Shown: positions 26,041 to 36,387, counted from the first letter of the stretch. The stretch is DNA of 64,000 nucleotides from Lathyrus oleraceus (GCF_024323335.1 NC_066583.1:276293416-276357415), one strand, 5' to 3'. Notes: generated from the letters alone by a model not told the origin. A program made the numbers and translations.

Positions 26041-27310
26041 CTTTAAAGGGAGTAGTCGTATACTAGACTACCATTCAGAAATGTACCTGTCCGAAGGTAG
26101 CATCTGAGTAAGGGAGTAGCCGTATACTAGACTACCATTCAGAAATGTACCTGTCCGAAGGTAGCATCTGAGTAAGGGAGTAGTCGTATACTAGACTACC
26201 ATTCAGAAATGTACCTGTCCGAAGGTAGCATCTGAGTAAGGGAGTAGTCGTATACCAGACTACCATTCAGGAATGTACCTGTCCGAAGGTAGCACCTGAG
26301 CAAGGGAAGTAGCCGTATACCAGACTACCATTCAGGAATGTACCTGTCCGAAGGTAGCACCTGAGCAAGGGGAGTAGCCGTATACCAGACTACCATTCAG
26401 GAATGTACCTGTCCGAAGGTAGCACCTGAGCAAGGGAAGTAGCCGTATACCAGACTACCATTCAGGAATGTACCTGTCCGAAGGTAGCACCTGAGCAAGG
26501 GAAGTAGCCGTATACCAGACTACCATTCAGGAATGTACCTGTCCGAAGGTAGCACCTGAGCAAGGGAAGTAGCCGTATACCAGACTACCATTCAGGAATG
26601 TACCTGTCCGAAGGTAGCACCTGAGCAAGGGAAGTAGCCGTATACCAGACTACCATTCAGGAATGTACCTGTCCGAAGGTAGCACCTGAGCAAGGGAAGT
26701 AGCCGTATACCAGACTACCATTCAGGAATGTACCTGTCCGAAGGTAGCACCTGAGCAAGGGAAGTAGCCGTATACCAGACTACCATTCAGGAATGTACCT
26801 GTCCGAAGGTAGCACCTGAGCAAGGGAGTAGCCGTATACCAGACTACCATTCAGGAATGTACCTGTCCGAAGGTAGCACCTGAGCAAGGGAGTAGCCGTA
26901 TACCAGACCACCATTCAGGAATGTACCTGTCCGAAGGTAGCACCTGAGCAAGGGAGTAGCCGTATACCAGACTACCATTCAGGAATGTACCTGTCCGAAG
27001 GTAGCACCTGAGCAAGGGAGTAGCCGTATACCAGACTACCACTCAGGAATGTACCTGTCCGAAGGTAGCACCTGAGCAAGGGAGTAGCCGTATACCAGAC
27101 TACCATTCAGGAATGTACCTGTCCGAAGGTAGCACCTGAGCAAGGGAGTAGCCGTATACCAGACTACCATTCAGGAATGTACCTGTCCGAAGGTAGCACC
27201 TGAGCAAGGGAGTAGCCGTATACCAGACTACCATTCAGGAATGTACCTGTCCGAAGGTAGCACCTGAGCAAGGGAGTAGCCGTATACTAGACTACCATTC
27301 AGAAATGTAC
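26041..27310. repeat. Minisatellite, about 20 units of 64 to 65 bp
   Basis: The unit begins AGTAGCCGTATACCAGACTA and ends CACCTGAGCAAGGG. The left units carry older variants (TACTAG, CATCTGAG). A middle block of units spaced 65 bp (GGGAAGTAG type, about 26309-26760) is followed by a block spaced 64 bp (GGGAGTAG type, about 26763-27275). The minus-strand open frame at 26851-27042 is only the repeat read through. Confidence 0.93.
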
Positions 27311-28653
27311 CTATCCGAAGGTAGCATCTGAGGAGATAAAGGTCTAACTTGGTCGTACATTAAACCTTATCTGAGTTGTCCGAGGACTTGACGGTCTAAC
27401 TTGGTCGTACATTAGACTGTATTTGCAGAATCTGACTTGAAGGTCTAACTTGGTCGTACATTAGACTGTATTTGAGTGGTATTTGAAGATTTGAAGGTCA
27501 GAATGGATCGTACGCTAGATCGTATCTGAGTTGAAGGAGTCATGTGTTGAGATGAATCAGGATGAACCGTACGCTAGGCTATATCTGATAGTATTTGTGT
27601 ATGCTGTATTTGCAATGAATATCTGGGATGGGCTCGGAATATACCGTACGCTAGGCAGTATCTGAGGGATATAGTTAAATCTTGAATGTAATAGATAAAG
27701 ATGCCCGTCTGAATGGACCTTTGTTTTGACTGTGTCAGGAGGATAATTGACCTGAAAAATAAAGTTAGCTTCATGCCATGTCATGATGCATGAGATGCAA
27801 ATGTTGTATGCATGCGAAATGATGTAATGAATGAATTATGCGTCTGAAATAAATGCGAACATTGTATGCATGTATATGTTACGAAATGATGTAATGTATA
27901 TGATGCGGAATGAAAATTGTATGTAGGTATGTGATGTGAAATGATGTAATGAATGCACTATGCGTCTGAAACGTTCTTCCAGGGGACTCTACTGGGGAAT
28001 AAATCTCAGTCTTCTGGCCGGAGATATTTGTATCGATGACCCTTTCTTAGCTGGGGTATTTGATTTCTGTCTGATGGTAAAAACATTCGACAGAGCCTGG
28101 CTGGGGATAGAAGAGATGACATGTCTGTCTGGTGGTGCCGACCTCTTCTGGGGAATAATTGGCGTTGCCGGGGAATCGAATTAGCAACGGATTCATTGGA
28201 AAGCGTGGTTAGACCTTCTCCTTGGTCCTGAAGTCTTGTAGTAATTGTTATTTCTATTTTAGGCATGTATTTTTGATAAACATTAATCATATTCAAATGC
28301 ATATATCAACTCAAATTAAATCAATGGACGTTTATGCAATCAAAACGGAAAAAGTAAAAACAAAAGCATCTTTTTTGGAGATAAAATTGTATTGATTTTG
28401 AAAGAGGGCCTATAAACAGGCAATTTGTGTACAAGGAGACAGAAATCCTAGTAAGAGGAAATTGTCAAGAACACAAAGAGAAAGCTATGCAGAGAAAGTC
28501 CTATTGATTTTAATTCCACTACTGTCATCATGTCTTCGAGCATCTCATCTCCTGCTGGCGGATAGAAGTGATTGGCTTGTTCAGTCCCTTGAACTTGGTT
28601 GAAGCTGACAGAGAACGGGACATAGTCCTACGCTTTAATCCCTAATTTTTGCC

Positions 28654-28825
28654 TGGACCGCCTTTTCAGGTTTTCAGTCCACCGGGATACCCTTTTTTGC
28701 CCAAGCCGCCTTTTCAGGTTTTCGACTTGCCGGGTGTACATTTTTATATGTTTATCCCTAATTTTTGCCCGAACCCTTTTGGTTCGCCGGGATGCCCTTA
28801 CTTTTGCCTAGGTACGTCGACCTAG
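28654..28825 (-). other. Post-integrase hairpin array of element F (four units)
   Basis: In sense, starting about 10 nt after the integrase stop, there are four stem-loops: CTAGGT/ACCTAG (28808-28825), CGAACC/GGTTCG (28770-28786), CAAGTCG/CGGCTTG (28702-28729) and TGGACTG/CGGTCCA (28654-28681). The last two hold an inner CCT-GAAA-AGG stem-loop (28709-28718, 28661-28670). Each is followed by GGCAAAA. The same architecture occurs in elements A and E. Confidence 0.7.
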
Positions 28826-28835
28826 CGGGTCTCTG

Positions 28836-29504
28836 TTATGCGTAGTATTTTTTAACTATGTCCGCGTTCACAGGATGCGGGAAGTCTTTGCCATCCATTG
28901 TAGCAAGTATCATGGCTCCACCAGAGAATACCTTCTTAACCACAAACGGCCCTTCGTATGTGGGAGTCCATTTGCCTCTGGGATCACCCTGTGGTGGAGT
29001 GATACGCTTGATCACCAAGTCGCCAAGTTGGTACCCTCGTCTCTTGACCTTTTTGTTAAATGCCTGGGTCATGCGCTTCTGACATATCTGCCCATGACAA
29101 ACAGCCGCAAGTCTCTTTTCATCAATCAGATTTATCTGATCGAGTCGAGTTTGAATCCACTCATCCTCATCTAAGCCTGCATCTTTCACAATTCTTAGAG
29201 AGGGAATCTGAACTTCCACTGGTAAAACGGCTTCCATTCCATAGACTAAAGAGAAAGGGGTTGCCCCTGTCGAAGTGCGGTAACCATGAAGAGCAAAAGG
29301 TAACATCTCATGCCAGTCTTTGTATGTTACTGTTATATTCTTGATATTGTTAGCAGCCTCCACGGCGTCGTTCGTCTTTGGCCGGTACGGAGAAGAGTTA
29401 TGGTGTTTTATTTTGAACTGCGTGCAGAGTTCAGTAATCATCTTGTTGTTCAGATTAGTACCATTGTCAGTGATAACTCTTTCAGGAGACAGCAGGTTTC
29501 TCAA
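28836..29504 (-). pseudogene. Integrase C-terminal half of element F
   Basis: Retroviral-type integrase inserts the cDNA into the genome. The frame keeps the second catalytic Asp in VITDNGTN (residue 13) and the Glu in DAVEAAN (residue 49), 35 residues between them as in the D,D-35-E family. It also has the C-terminal domain with GDLVIKR and a YEGPFVVKK module. The zinc-binding N-terminus and first Asp are missing, because a deletion joins RNase H to integrase around 29505. The stop TAA is at 28836-28838. By comparison with E, the stretch after DAVEAAN also looks a few residues short. Confidence 0.88.
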
Positions 29505-30130
29505 ATAGATATTTGATAGAATCCATCTTAGAAGTCAATAAAGTGGTATGATTCAACATAGACTGTCTTAGTCGGCGAGCAGCCCAAGCCAAAGCGCAGC
29601 AAGCTTTCTCGAGCTGTGAGTATCTTGTTTCACAGTCGGTACCTTTTGCTAAGGCAGTGTATGACATGCTCTTTTCGATCGGACTCGTCATGTTGCCCCA
29701 GCACACCCTATTGAATTTTCTAACACGGTCAAATACATAGTTAGAGGTCTTCCTCCAACTGGTGGTATCAGAATTAGAGGTTCTTGGAGATGCTTCTTGA
29801 TTTTGTCTCAGTAATTTGAAGATGGATTTGCAAGTAGCGGTCAAATGTGGAATGAATCGGGCAATGTAATTCAAGTGTCCCAAGAAACCTCTGACTTCTT
29901 TCTTGTCTATTTCAGTACCCAGATTTATAATTTCAATTGATTCCTCATGCGGCTGTATGGTCTTTTCTTCTTGTAGTACCAGTCTGGCAAGTTCTCCAGG
30001 GACCTCACAACCTTCCTCGATTCTATCCTCGGCTTGGTAGATCGGATTTTCAAAGTCATAATGAACAGTAGCAGAGTCATTACCAACAGGATCCAGAGTG
30101 GATATGGATCGGCAAATTGTTACGTGCGTG
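29482..30130 (-). pseudogene. RT/RNase H remnant of element F
   Basis: The frame 29482-29883 has the RT thumb region (GHLNYIARFIPHLTAT) followed by part of RNase H (TDCETRYSQLEKACCALAWA, then KYLFEKPA). The stretch 29884-30130 in sense reads as the linker that precedes RT in Ogre (for example YDFENPIYQAED and LVLQEEKTIQPHEES), joined directly to the thumb, so the catalytic RT core is deleted. Frameshifts are present within the RNase H part. It cannot encode an active enzyme. Confidence 0.75.
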
Positions 30131-30320
30131 TGTGCAAGAAAACATAGCTTGTTTTGAAAAAAATGACAGGAAAGATAGAGAGCGCAATATTTGAATGCAA
30201 AAAGTCCATTGATTTATTGAATATGAATATGCTTATGAAATGACAAAACCCTTGAAAAATTAGCTATTATGCCCCGGGTATAGACATAATGCTTTTGAAA
30301 TACTAAAATAGCAATAACAA

Positions 30321-30890
30321 TTACTCTCGCCTAAAGGAAATCGGGATAGTGTCTTCAGCCTTCCAATTATTGAGTCCGTCACCAATTGTTGGGGAAATCC
30401 AGCTATCCAAGTCATAATCGTTATCAGTATCTTCCACAGCATTGACAGTCTCGTCATGATTAGGCAGAGGGGCAGTGATGACATTAGGAGTCTCAGGCGG
30501 ATCAAATTCAAATTCTCCGGCGTCGATCATATCCTGAATTTTGTTCTTCAACGACCAACAATCGTTTGTATCATGCCCGGGGCTATCGGAGTGATAGGCA
30601 CACCTGGCATTGGGATTATAACGAGGAGAAGTAGTGTTGGGTTTTGCAGGAGGATCTCTGAGGGTAATTAAATTTGCTTTTAGCATACCCTGCAGTGCCT
30701 GTGCTAAAGTCATATTGATCTTCGTAAACTGCCTTCTTCCCGGGTTAGTGTGCCTCACAGATTTCTTGTCTTTTTTCTTCTCGAGCAAAAGAGCCTTCAG
30801 TTCCTTCTGCCCCCTGGATAAGTTCAAGATTATCTTCTGGAGTTGAGCATTCTGAGCCTGGAGGTCTTTGACAATTTGTTCGAGGTCCAT
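30321..30890 (-). pseudogene. Gag remnant of element F (189 codons)
   Basis: Gag forms the virus-like particle that packages element RNA. The N-terminus is a short coiled coil (LEQIVKDLQAQNAQLQKI) and the C-terminal part has a CHHC-type zinc knuckle, CAYHSDSPGHDTNDC. The central capsid region is missing by an in-frame deletion around residues 45 to 55. The acidic tail (WISPTIGDGLNNWKAED) corresponds to the end of the gag-pro exon, so protease was lost as well. The frame is open throughout, so a small Gag-derived protein is possible. Confidence 0.75.
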
Positions 30891-31735
30891 TTTTCTGTGT
30901 GGAGGAAAACCGTGAGAACACTGATCCCTTTAGAGTACCTGTTATGCTATGTTATGCTATGCAATGCATGAAATGTTTTCAAGGACTTTTGGACTTTAAC
31001 TTTGCATAAACTACCAAAAAAGGAAACTTCTTTTTTTGTTTTTTTTTTTATTTTTATTTTTTATTTTTTATTTTATACAAAACAGAGCAAAGTTAAATCC
31101 CTAAGTCCTTGAAATGGTTAGTACAATGTTATGATGTCATGATGTTATGCAAGCACAAGCATGTCACACAACAATTATTCCTAGGTTTTAAGGCTTGCAT
31201 GAGTTCCATAGGTAAGTACCCTCCCCACTGAAGTTTGGTTGGTTCAACCTGTCCTAGAATAGTAACCGGGTTCTAGAAGGATCTCAGATCATCGACCTTT
31301 CTTTAAGTCCACTTCAGTGCAACGCCAAGTGGTTGACCGAAGCTTCCCTAAAGTCCAATCTCAAAGAGTGTAGTATCGAGTATCAACCAACCTCAGTCGG
31401 AACCGAAGCCAGTTATCTCCCTACTTTCTAATGGCTAGGATGAGTCAATTAGGGTTCTAAAGGTCTGGTTAATGCTTTGATGACACCACGCGGAAGCCAA
31501 ATTTTTCCTCAAGTAACATGAGGAACATCAGGACAACCAAAGTGTCACATTAACCGTAGCCATCATTTTAACCATTCCAGTATACGCCGGATAGTCGCGA
31601 TGATCTATTGCTACTTACCTAAGGTACACTAGATCCGGGTGTAGGATCTTTCACTCAAACAATCCCTTAAACGAAGGAACAATTTAAAACATAAATGATT
31701 TTTTTTTTTTAAGATGGACCTCTCTTTAATTCGAT
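30891..31735 (-). other. Leader (5'UTR) of element F
   Basis: This lies between the primer site and gag. It contains T-rich tracts on the plus strand (31029-31075, 31698-31711). No conserved ORF1 is present here, unlike element A. Confidence 0.7.
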
Positions 31736-31753
31736 TCCCCAGCAGAGTCGCCA
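31736..31753 (-). other. Primer-binding site of element F
   Basis: The sense strand reads TGGCGACTCTGCTGGGGA, 4 nt after the 5' LTR, and is followed by ATCGAA. The match to a tRNA 3' end therefore extends toward the T-loop. A tRNA-Arg primer is inferred from the Ogre family. Confidence 0.88.
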
Positions 31754-31757
31754 GTTC

Positions 31758-33882
31758 TGTCATACGGTGAACTGACTTTATTGGATTTTTAATCGCAATG
31801 TCGCGGTTAGCAAGAGTCGCCACCGACTTTTCTTTTATCCCATAAGGAAAGGTGGAAAAGAACAGGAAAGACCTTAATTTTAAATTCTTAGGTTCGGGAG
31901 GTACTTTATACAAAGGGAAGGTATTAGCACCCTTTGTATCCATGGTTATCCATGGGCTCTTAATTGCTCAATCATTTATGTTTTCTAGTTTGAAAAAGGT
32001 GGTTGAGAAATGTGTGAAAAATGTTTTGAAAATGAGAATTTTACTTTGTAATGATTCTTGCATGAATGTATACAAAGTGGTTATCTCGTATAGTTTTTGA
32101 AAGTAGTTTAGAAAAATATAACTCGGCAATGATCCTAGTACGGATGTATGCTAAGTGATGATTTTCCAAAAGATGTTTGAAAGGTGTGAGGTGTGAAAAG
32201 TATTTTTTTGTTATGAATGAGCAATTAAGGTTATACCTGTCAGAGGTCTTTCCGGGCATTTCCTATCCTTATGAGGGTAAAACTGTCCTGACTATTGAGA
32301 AGTAAGTAGTTTTATCCTTGGGATGTAGAAGGGTCATCGTAGGGTCATTGATAGGTCATTGAAGGCAACAGTAGTGAGGATACCTTAGCATTCGAAGGGA
32401 CGATCATCATTTAACCGTAGGCTACACCGAAGGGTCATCGAGGGACAAAATCGTATTTTCGAAGGCAACATCCGAGGGACTATGATGATTTAACCGAAGG
32501 GTCTTTGCTAAGGATATCCCCATATTCGCGGGACATGACCGTATTACGTAATCGTGGGGTAATAAAGAGAGGTCCGATATCATTTATTTAAAGTCCGGAT
32601 TTTAACAATTAATTAAATAGCCGTAATCAGTTAGGTAATTAGGTCCACAGGAAATCAATGAAATCAATACATTAAAAATCAAGCTTGGTGATTCAAGATG
32701 AATCTCCATATTAAACTTAGGTCATCCAAAAGCCATCTCCTCAAGAATGTCCACACCTAAAGCGGCATGCCTAGCCGGTTATTTCTTTGGAAGTATGCTA
32801 GCCTTTACATCATGCAACACACGGATTAGAGCATTGAGGCAAAATACAATTGGAAATTGCCCCATAAAATAAATATAACAGTCAGAAATTTAAGCCAAAT
32901 AATGCAGAATCATGATTAGATGAACATAAAATGGACAACAAAGAGACAAAACAGCCACTGTCCCGTTCGCCTCTGCTTCGCCTAGCGAAGGCTCGCTGCA
33001 GGCTCGCCTAGCGATGAGCTAGCGAGCGACCACGGGTTTGGAATTTGAGAACAGTATGACCTCAACCTGCGGCATGGCTTATGGCATCCAACACATAATT
33101 ACATGGTTCAGCATTCACAATATTCAGGCACACTTAAATTCACATGCAAAACTTCAAATATGTTTATGAATTCAATTATAATATCATCCACAAGTTAAGA
33201 ACATGAAGCGGTACCACATGCCAAATGAGAACACAAAGCGATATCACATGCAGATTAAGAACCTAAAGAGGTACCACATGCAAAATAAGAACATAAAGCG
33301 ATATCACATGCGAATTAAGAAAATAAAGCGATAATAGTGATGCAAACCTGTTTGCAATCGAATTGCAACCTTGAATTGGCGAGCCGGATTGAGTTGGGCG
33401 GCGGTAGCTTCGGAGCGGGTGAGCGGCCTTCAGGGTTTCCGTCTTCCGAATTCTCTGGATCAGCAGGGTTTCAGTGTTTCTCCCTCTGGGTCTGTGTGTG
33501 TGTTCGTTCGTCCGTGTGTTCTCTTTTTCGTGGCAGAGGAGCTGGTATTTATAGTGGTAGTGGTGGTGACCTAATGGGCTTAAAATGAGGTCCAAAACTT
33601 CAAATTTTCGCAAGCTTCGTTAGGCGAAGGAATTGCTCGCCTAGCGAGCAAGCTAGGTCTGGGCTTTTTCTGGACCTGGTGCTTCGCTGGGCGAGTGGCA
33701 TGCTGAGATATTCGCTAGGCGAAGGAATTGCTCGCCTAGCGAGCAAGCTATTTTGGGCCACTTTGGATTAGGCCTGTTGTGAGCTGGGCTTTTGTCCATT
33801 TGATATCAGTGCCTTGCAGATCAAGTCAGAGGGTCTTGGAAAATGCTTTGTAATATCAACGGGCAAATTTTGGGGTATGACA
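31758..33882 (-). repeat. 5' LTR of element F (2125 bp)
   Basis: This is the partner of 23006-25140, with the same TATA box (33546-33553), the U5 primer-site-like motif (31809-31822) and CTAG hairpins (33615-33650, 33712-33750). GACAG follows at 33883-33887. Confidence 0.92.
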
Positions 33883-33887
33883 GACAG

Positions 33888-35367
33888 CCACAAAGAAGCC
33901 AATTTAGGAACGATCCAAAAAGGCAAACTGAATCAAGACTCATCCTAATGAGGAAGGAACTCAAAAGGGAAAACCCATCCCATTATGTGTGTTGGGAGGG
34001 AACGGAAACAACCGTCATCCACGAGGATATAACTCAATGGGGAAATGCAAAAGGAAAGGAAAGACACTTTCTGCTTAAGGGGATGACTCTATATTGAGAG
34101 ATTAGACACCCGACATCTGCTTGTGGAGATCTACTGGGGAGATCTATATCACCAATTAGCAGGAGACAACAAACAAAGGATATATGGCAAAAGAATGCAA
34201 CATGAATATCTGAATGTTGAAAGTATGCATGAATATGCTTGATTTATGTTTGATGAATGCTTACAAAACAGACATATCTAACACAAACGGGTCCATGAAT
34301 CAAACGCCCGGTACTACATCTCGAAAGAGAAAGCCAGGATCGCCGGAGAACATCCAATCTGTCGGGATCAAAGACAACAATGATCATCTGCAAGGATGGA
34401 TCATCAGTCTCAGCTGGGAAAGAGAGCTCGCTGCACAGGCAAGAACTGCCACGAAAGCAACTCCAAGCAACTTCACTGGGGAAGACCCCTCTGAAGGAGA
34501 AAAGATCACACAAGTAGATCCTGCCACACAAGCAACTCTACTAGGGATCAGTGGTATCAGGAAATCACCAAATCTCTACAGGGGAGGAAGGCCTCAAGAG
34601 GTTTCCGGAGGGGTCACCAATCACAACTGGAGAAAAGAGTTCAATGCACAGGCAGAAACGCCACCACAACAATCTCACGCTAGGGATCAGAGATGCCAGG
34701 AAGCAACCAGATCTCTGATGGGGATAGATAGTATAGATGAGGTTCAACATGCCAACAACTCCGCTAGGGATCTATCTGAAGAAATAACGGGATACTGGGA
34801 TGTCAACCCACCAAATACCGAATCTTCCAAAGAAAAGCACCAATGCTGGGGAGAGAAAAATGCTGGAGAGGAAAGTTGAAGTCTTCAACAAACACTCTGC
34901 TGGGGACTGACCCACAAAAGCGTTCAAACAACACTCTACGGGGGATGAAAACCACATTAGGGCTAAAACAACACTCCACTGGGGATGTAAACCATAAAAG
35001 GGCTAATAGAGCTTTGGAGGAAGGATGTTGTACTGCCGGGGAAATGAAGCTGAACAACTTCAACCAACACTACACTGAGCAACCTCGCTGAGGAGAAACC
35101 ATAAAAGGTTCTACAGGAAAAAGATACAGTTATCTCGAGATATGAACAAATGTCTTACCCTATTGGGAATCATACCACCCTTGGGAGAGCACTGAGAATC
35201 TCGTGAGTATCCTTCAATCATTGTGAATGTTCACTTTGTTTAAAAGCTGTTTTGTGAAAAATTTGTCTATTTTGAAAACAATGATTATTTTATCAATTAA
35301 AAACATGCAAAACATTTGTTGAGTAGAAACAAATAAGAGTGCAAATAATTGGATAAAAGCTCAAATT
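33888..35367 (-). other. 3'UTR of element A, duplicated copy 2, second part
   Basis: This continues 20214-23005 after element F and equals 15212-16692. At 34894-34906 the plus strand has ACTCTGCTGGGGA, a perfect 13-base copy of the primer-site core; the equivalent in copy 1 (16219-16231) has one mismatch. The antisense frame 34214-34879 is not considered a gene. Confidence 0.8.
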
Positions 35368-35748
35368 GATTTGATGGAATGGTAGCCTGCAAATGGCAAG
35401 ACTCCATAGATCTGTACAAGTTTGAAATTGGTGATATATATTGGAAAGTGCTACATTGAACATAATGCCCATTTATCCACCAATTCCGAATTTGATGTAT
35501 TCGAAAAAGACAGTTGTGAAACAAAAAGTCTTGTCAGGATGCAGTTACTTGCCAAATCCCTAATGTTTGCCTAGATTGCCCCAGGGTGAGGTACTCAATC
35601 TAGCGGGATGCAAATTCATTTTCTTTTTTTTTATGTCTCTAACTTTTGCCTGGATCGCCCTTTCGGGTTTTCAATCCACCGAGACGCTCTTTTTTGCCTA
35701 AGCCGCCCTTTCAGGTTTTCAACTTAGCGAGCTATTCTGTTTTTCTTT
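35368..35748 (-). other. Start of the A 3'UTR with three-unit hairpin array
   Basis: In sense, about 20 nt after the integrase stop (35749), three hairpins follow: CTAAGTTG/CGGCTTAG (35698-35727), TGGATTG/CGATCCA (35651-35678) and CTAGATTG/CAATCTAG (35571-35603). The first two enclose CCT-GAAA-GGG (35706-35715) and CCC-GAAA-GGG (35658-35667). The rest resembles 58440-58790 of element E. Confidence 0.7.
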
Positions 35749-36108
35749 TTAGGCGAAGTATTTCTTGACTGCATCTGAATTCACAGGATGAGTGAAATCC
35801 TCCCCATCCATTGTTGTAAGCATCAAAGCACCGCCTGAAAAGACTCTCTTGACAACATATGGAGCCTCGTAGTTTGGAGTCCACTTGCCCCTGGAATCGG
35901 GCGCGAAAGACAAGACTTTCTTGAGCACGAGGTCACCTTCTCGGAACACACGAGGCTTGACCTTCTTATCGAATGCTTTCTTCATCCTCTGCTGATATAA
36001 CTGACCATGGCACATGGCAGTCAATCGCTTCTCTTCGATCAAATTCAGTTGGTCGTAACGACTCTGAATCCATTCAGCATCAGTCAACTTGGGGTTTGAG
36101 GGTACCAT
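35749..36108 (-). pseudogene. Integrase C-terminus of element A (deletion remnant)
   Basis: About 115 residues match the last third of the E integrase (LTDAEW, YDQLNLIEEKRLTAMCHGQL, REGDLVLKKV, GKWTPNYE..). The conserved Gly of the GPY/F-like module is Ala here (YEAPYVVKR). The catalytic core is absent: upstream the frame runs into a T/A-rich tract (36107-36200 on plus) that marks the deletion of RT, RNases H and most of integrase. Confidence 0.85.
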
Positions 36109-36199
36109 TTTTTTTTTTATTTTTTTTTTATTTTGATTTTTTTTTTTTTATTTTGTTTTTGATTTTTCACCCCTCTTTTTTTTTATTTTGATTTTTTTG

Positions 36200-36387
36200 T
36201 AATGCCCCAGTTTGACTGTTTTGCTGATTCTCAAGATACAGCTGAATTATCTTCTTTTTATGCTCAAGAAGACGGGTAATCTCGTCAGGAATCCCCTTCA
36301 ACATCATCTTCCTCTGCTTCGAATACAGGGAATCCACAATTGGGAGATGGCGTTGGATCATTATGTTCAATGGGTTTAGAAATCAAC
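36200..36387 (-). pseudogene. First part of exon 2 (pre-RT linker) of element A
   Basis: In sense, directly after the inferred splice acceptor, an open frame reads HNDPTPSPNCGFPVFEAEED. After a one-base shift it continues as IPDEITRLLEH. This linker lies N-terminal to RT in Ogre polyproteins. The RT domain itself is deleted. Confidence 0.65.

Larger units (their letters stand above)
25141..28835 (-). other. 3'UTR of element F, repeat-rich
   Basis: This lies between the polypurine-like tract (sense AACAGGGGCAGC at 25141-25152) and the integrase stop at 28836. From 25300 to 26040 and 27310 to 27680 it holds degenerate repeats around GTCGTACACTAGACTA; 26041-27310 is a homogeneous minisatellite. 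The end near integrase carries primer-site-like blocks (27985-28000, 28160-28184) and the hairpin array 28654-28825. Known for this lineage: 3'UTRs of Tat/Ogre elements are hypervariable and can seed satellite repeats. Confidence 0.85.
23006..33882 (-). mobile_element. Element F: young, internally deleted Ogre/Tat-type LTR retrotransposon
   Basis: Two near-identical LTRs (23006-25140 and 31758-33882) bound it, with target duplications GACAG at 23001-23005 and 33883-33887. The primer site lies beside the right LTR and the polypurine-like tract beside the left one, so sense is minus. In sense order it keeps a gag with its centre missing, the end of RT with the start of RNase H, the C-terminal half of integrase, and a repeat-rich 3'UTR. 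Protease, the RT core, most RNase H, the archaeal-type RNase H and the integrase N-terminus are gone, so it must have been moved by proteins from another element. Confidence 0.93.
16693..35367. repeat. Tandem duplication, copy 2, interrupted by element F
   Basis: This is the second copy of 8901-16692. After removing F and one target-site copy (23006-33887, 10882 bp) it measures 7793 bp, against 7792 for copy 1. It continues at 35368 into unique sequence that leads to the integrase end of element A, so this is the copy in its original position relative to the coding region. Confidence 0.9.

Noticed and set aside
25636..27310. Regular repeat array that might suggest a CRISPR locus
   Set aside because: Units are contiguous with no unique spacers, the period is 64 to 65 bp, and the setting is a plant retrotransposon 3'UTR; it is a minisatellite.
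31736..31753. tRNA-like sequence near the LTRs as a tRNA gene
   Set aside because: Only the 3'-end complement is present next to the LTR, as expected for a primer-binding site; there is no cloverleaf.
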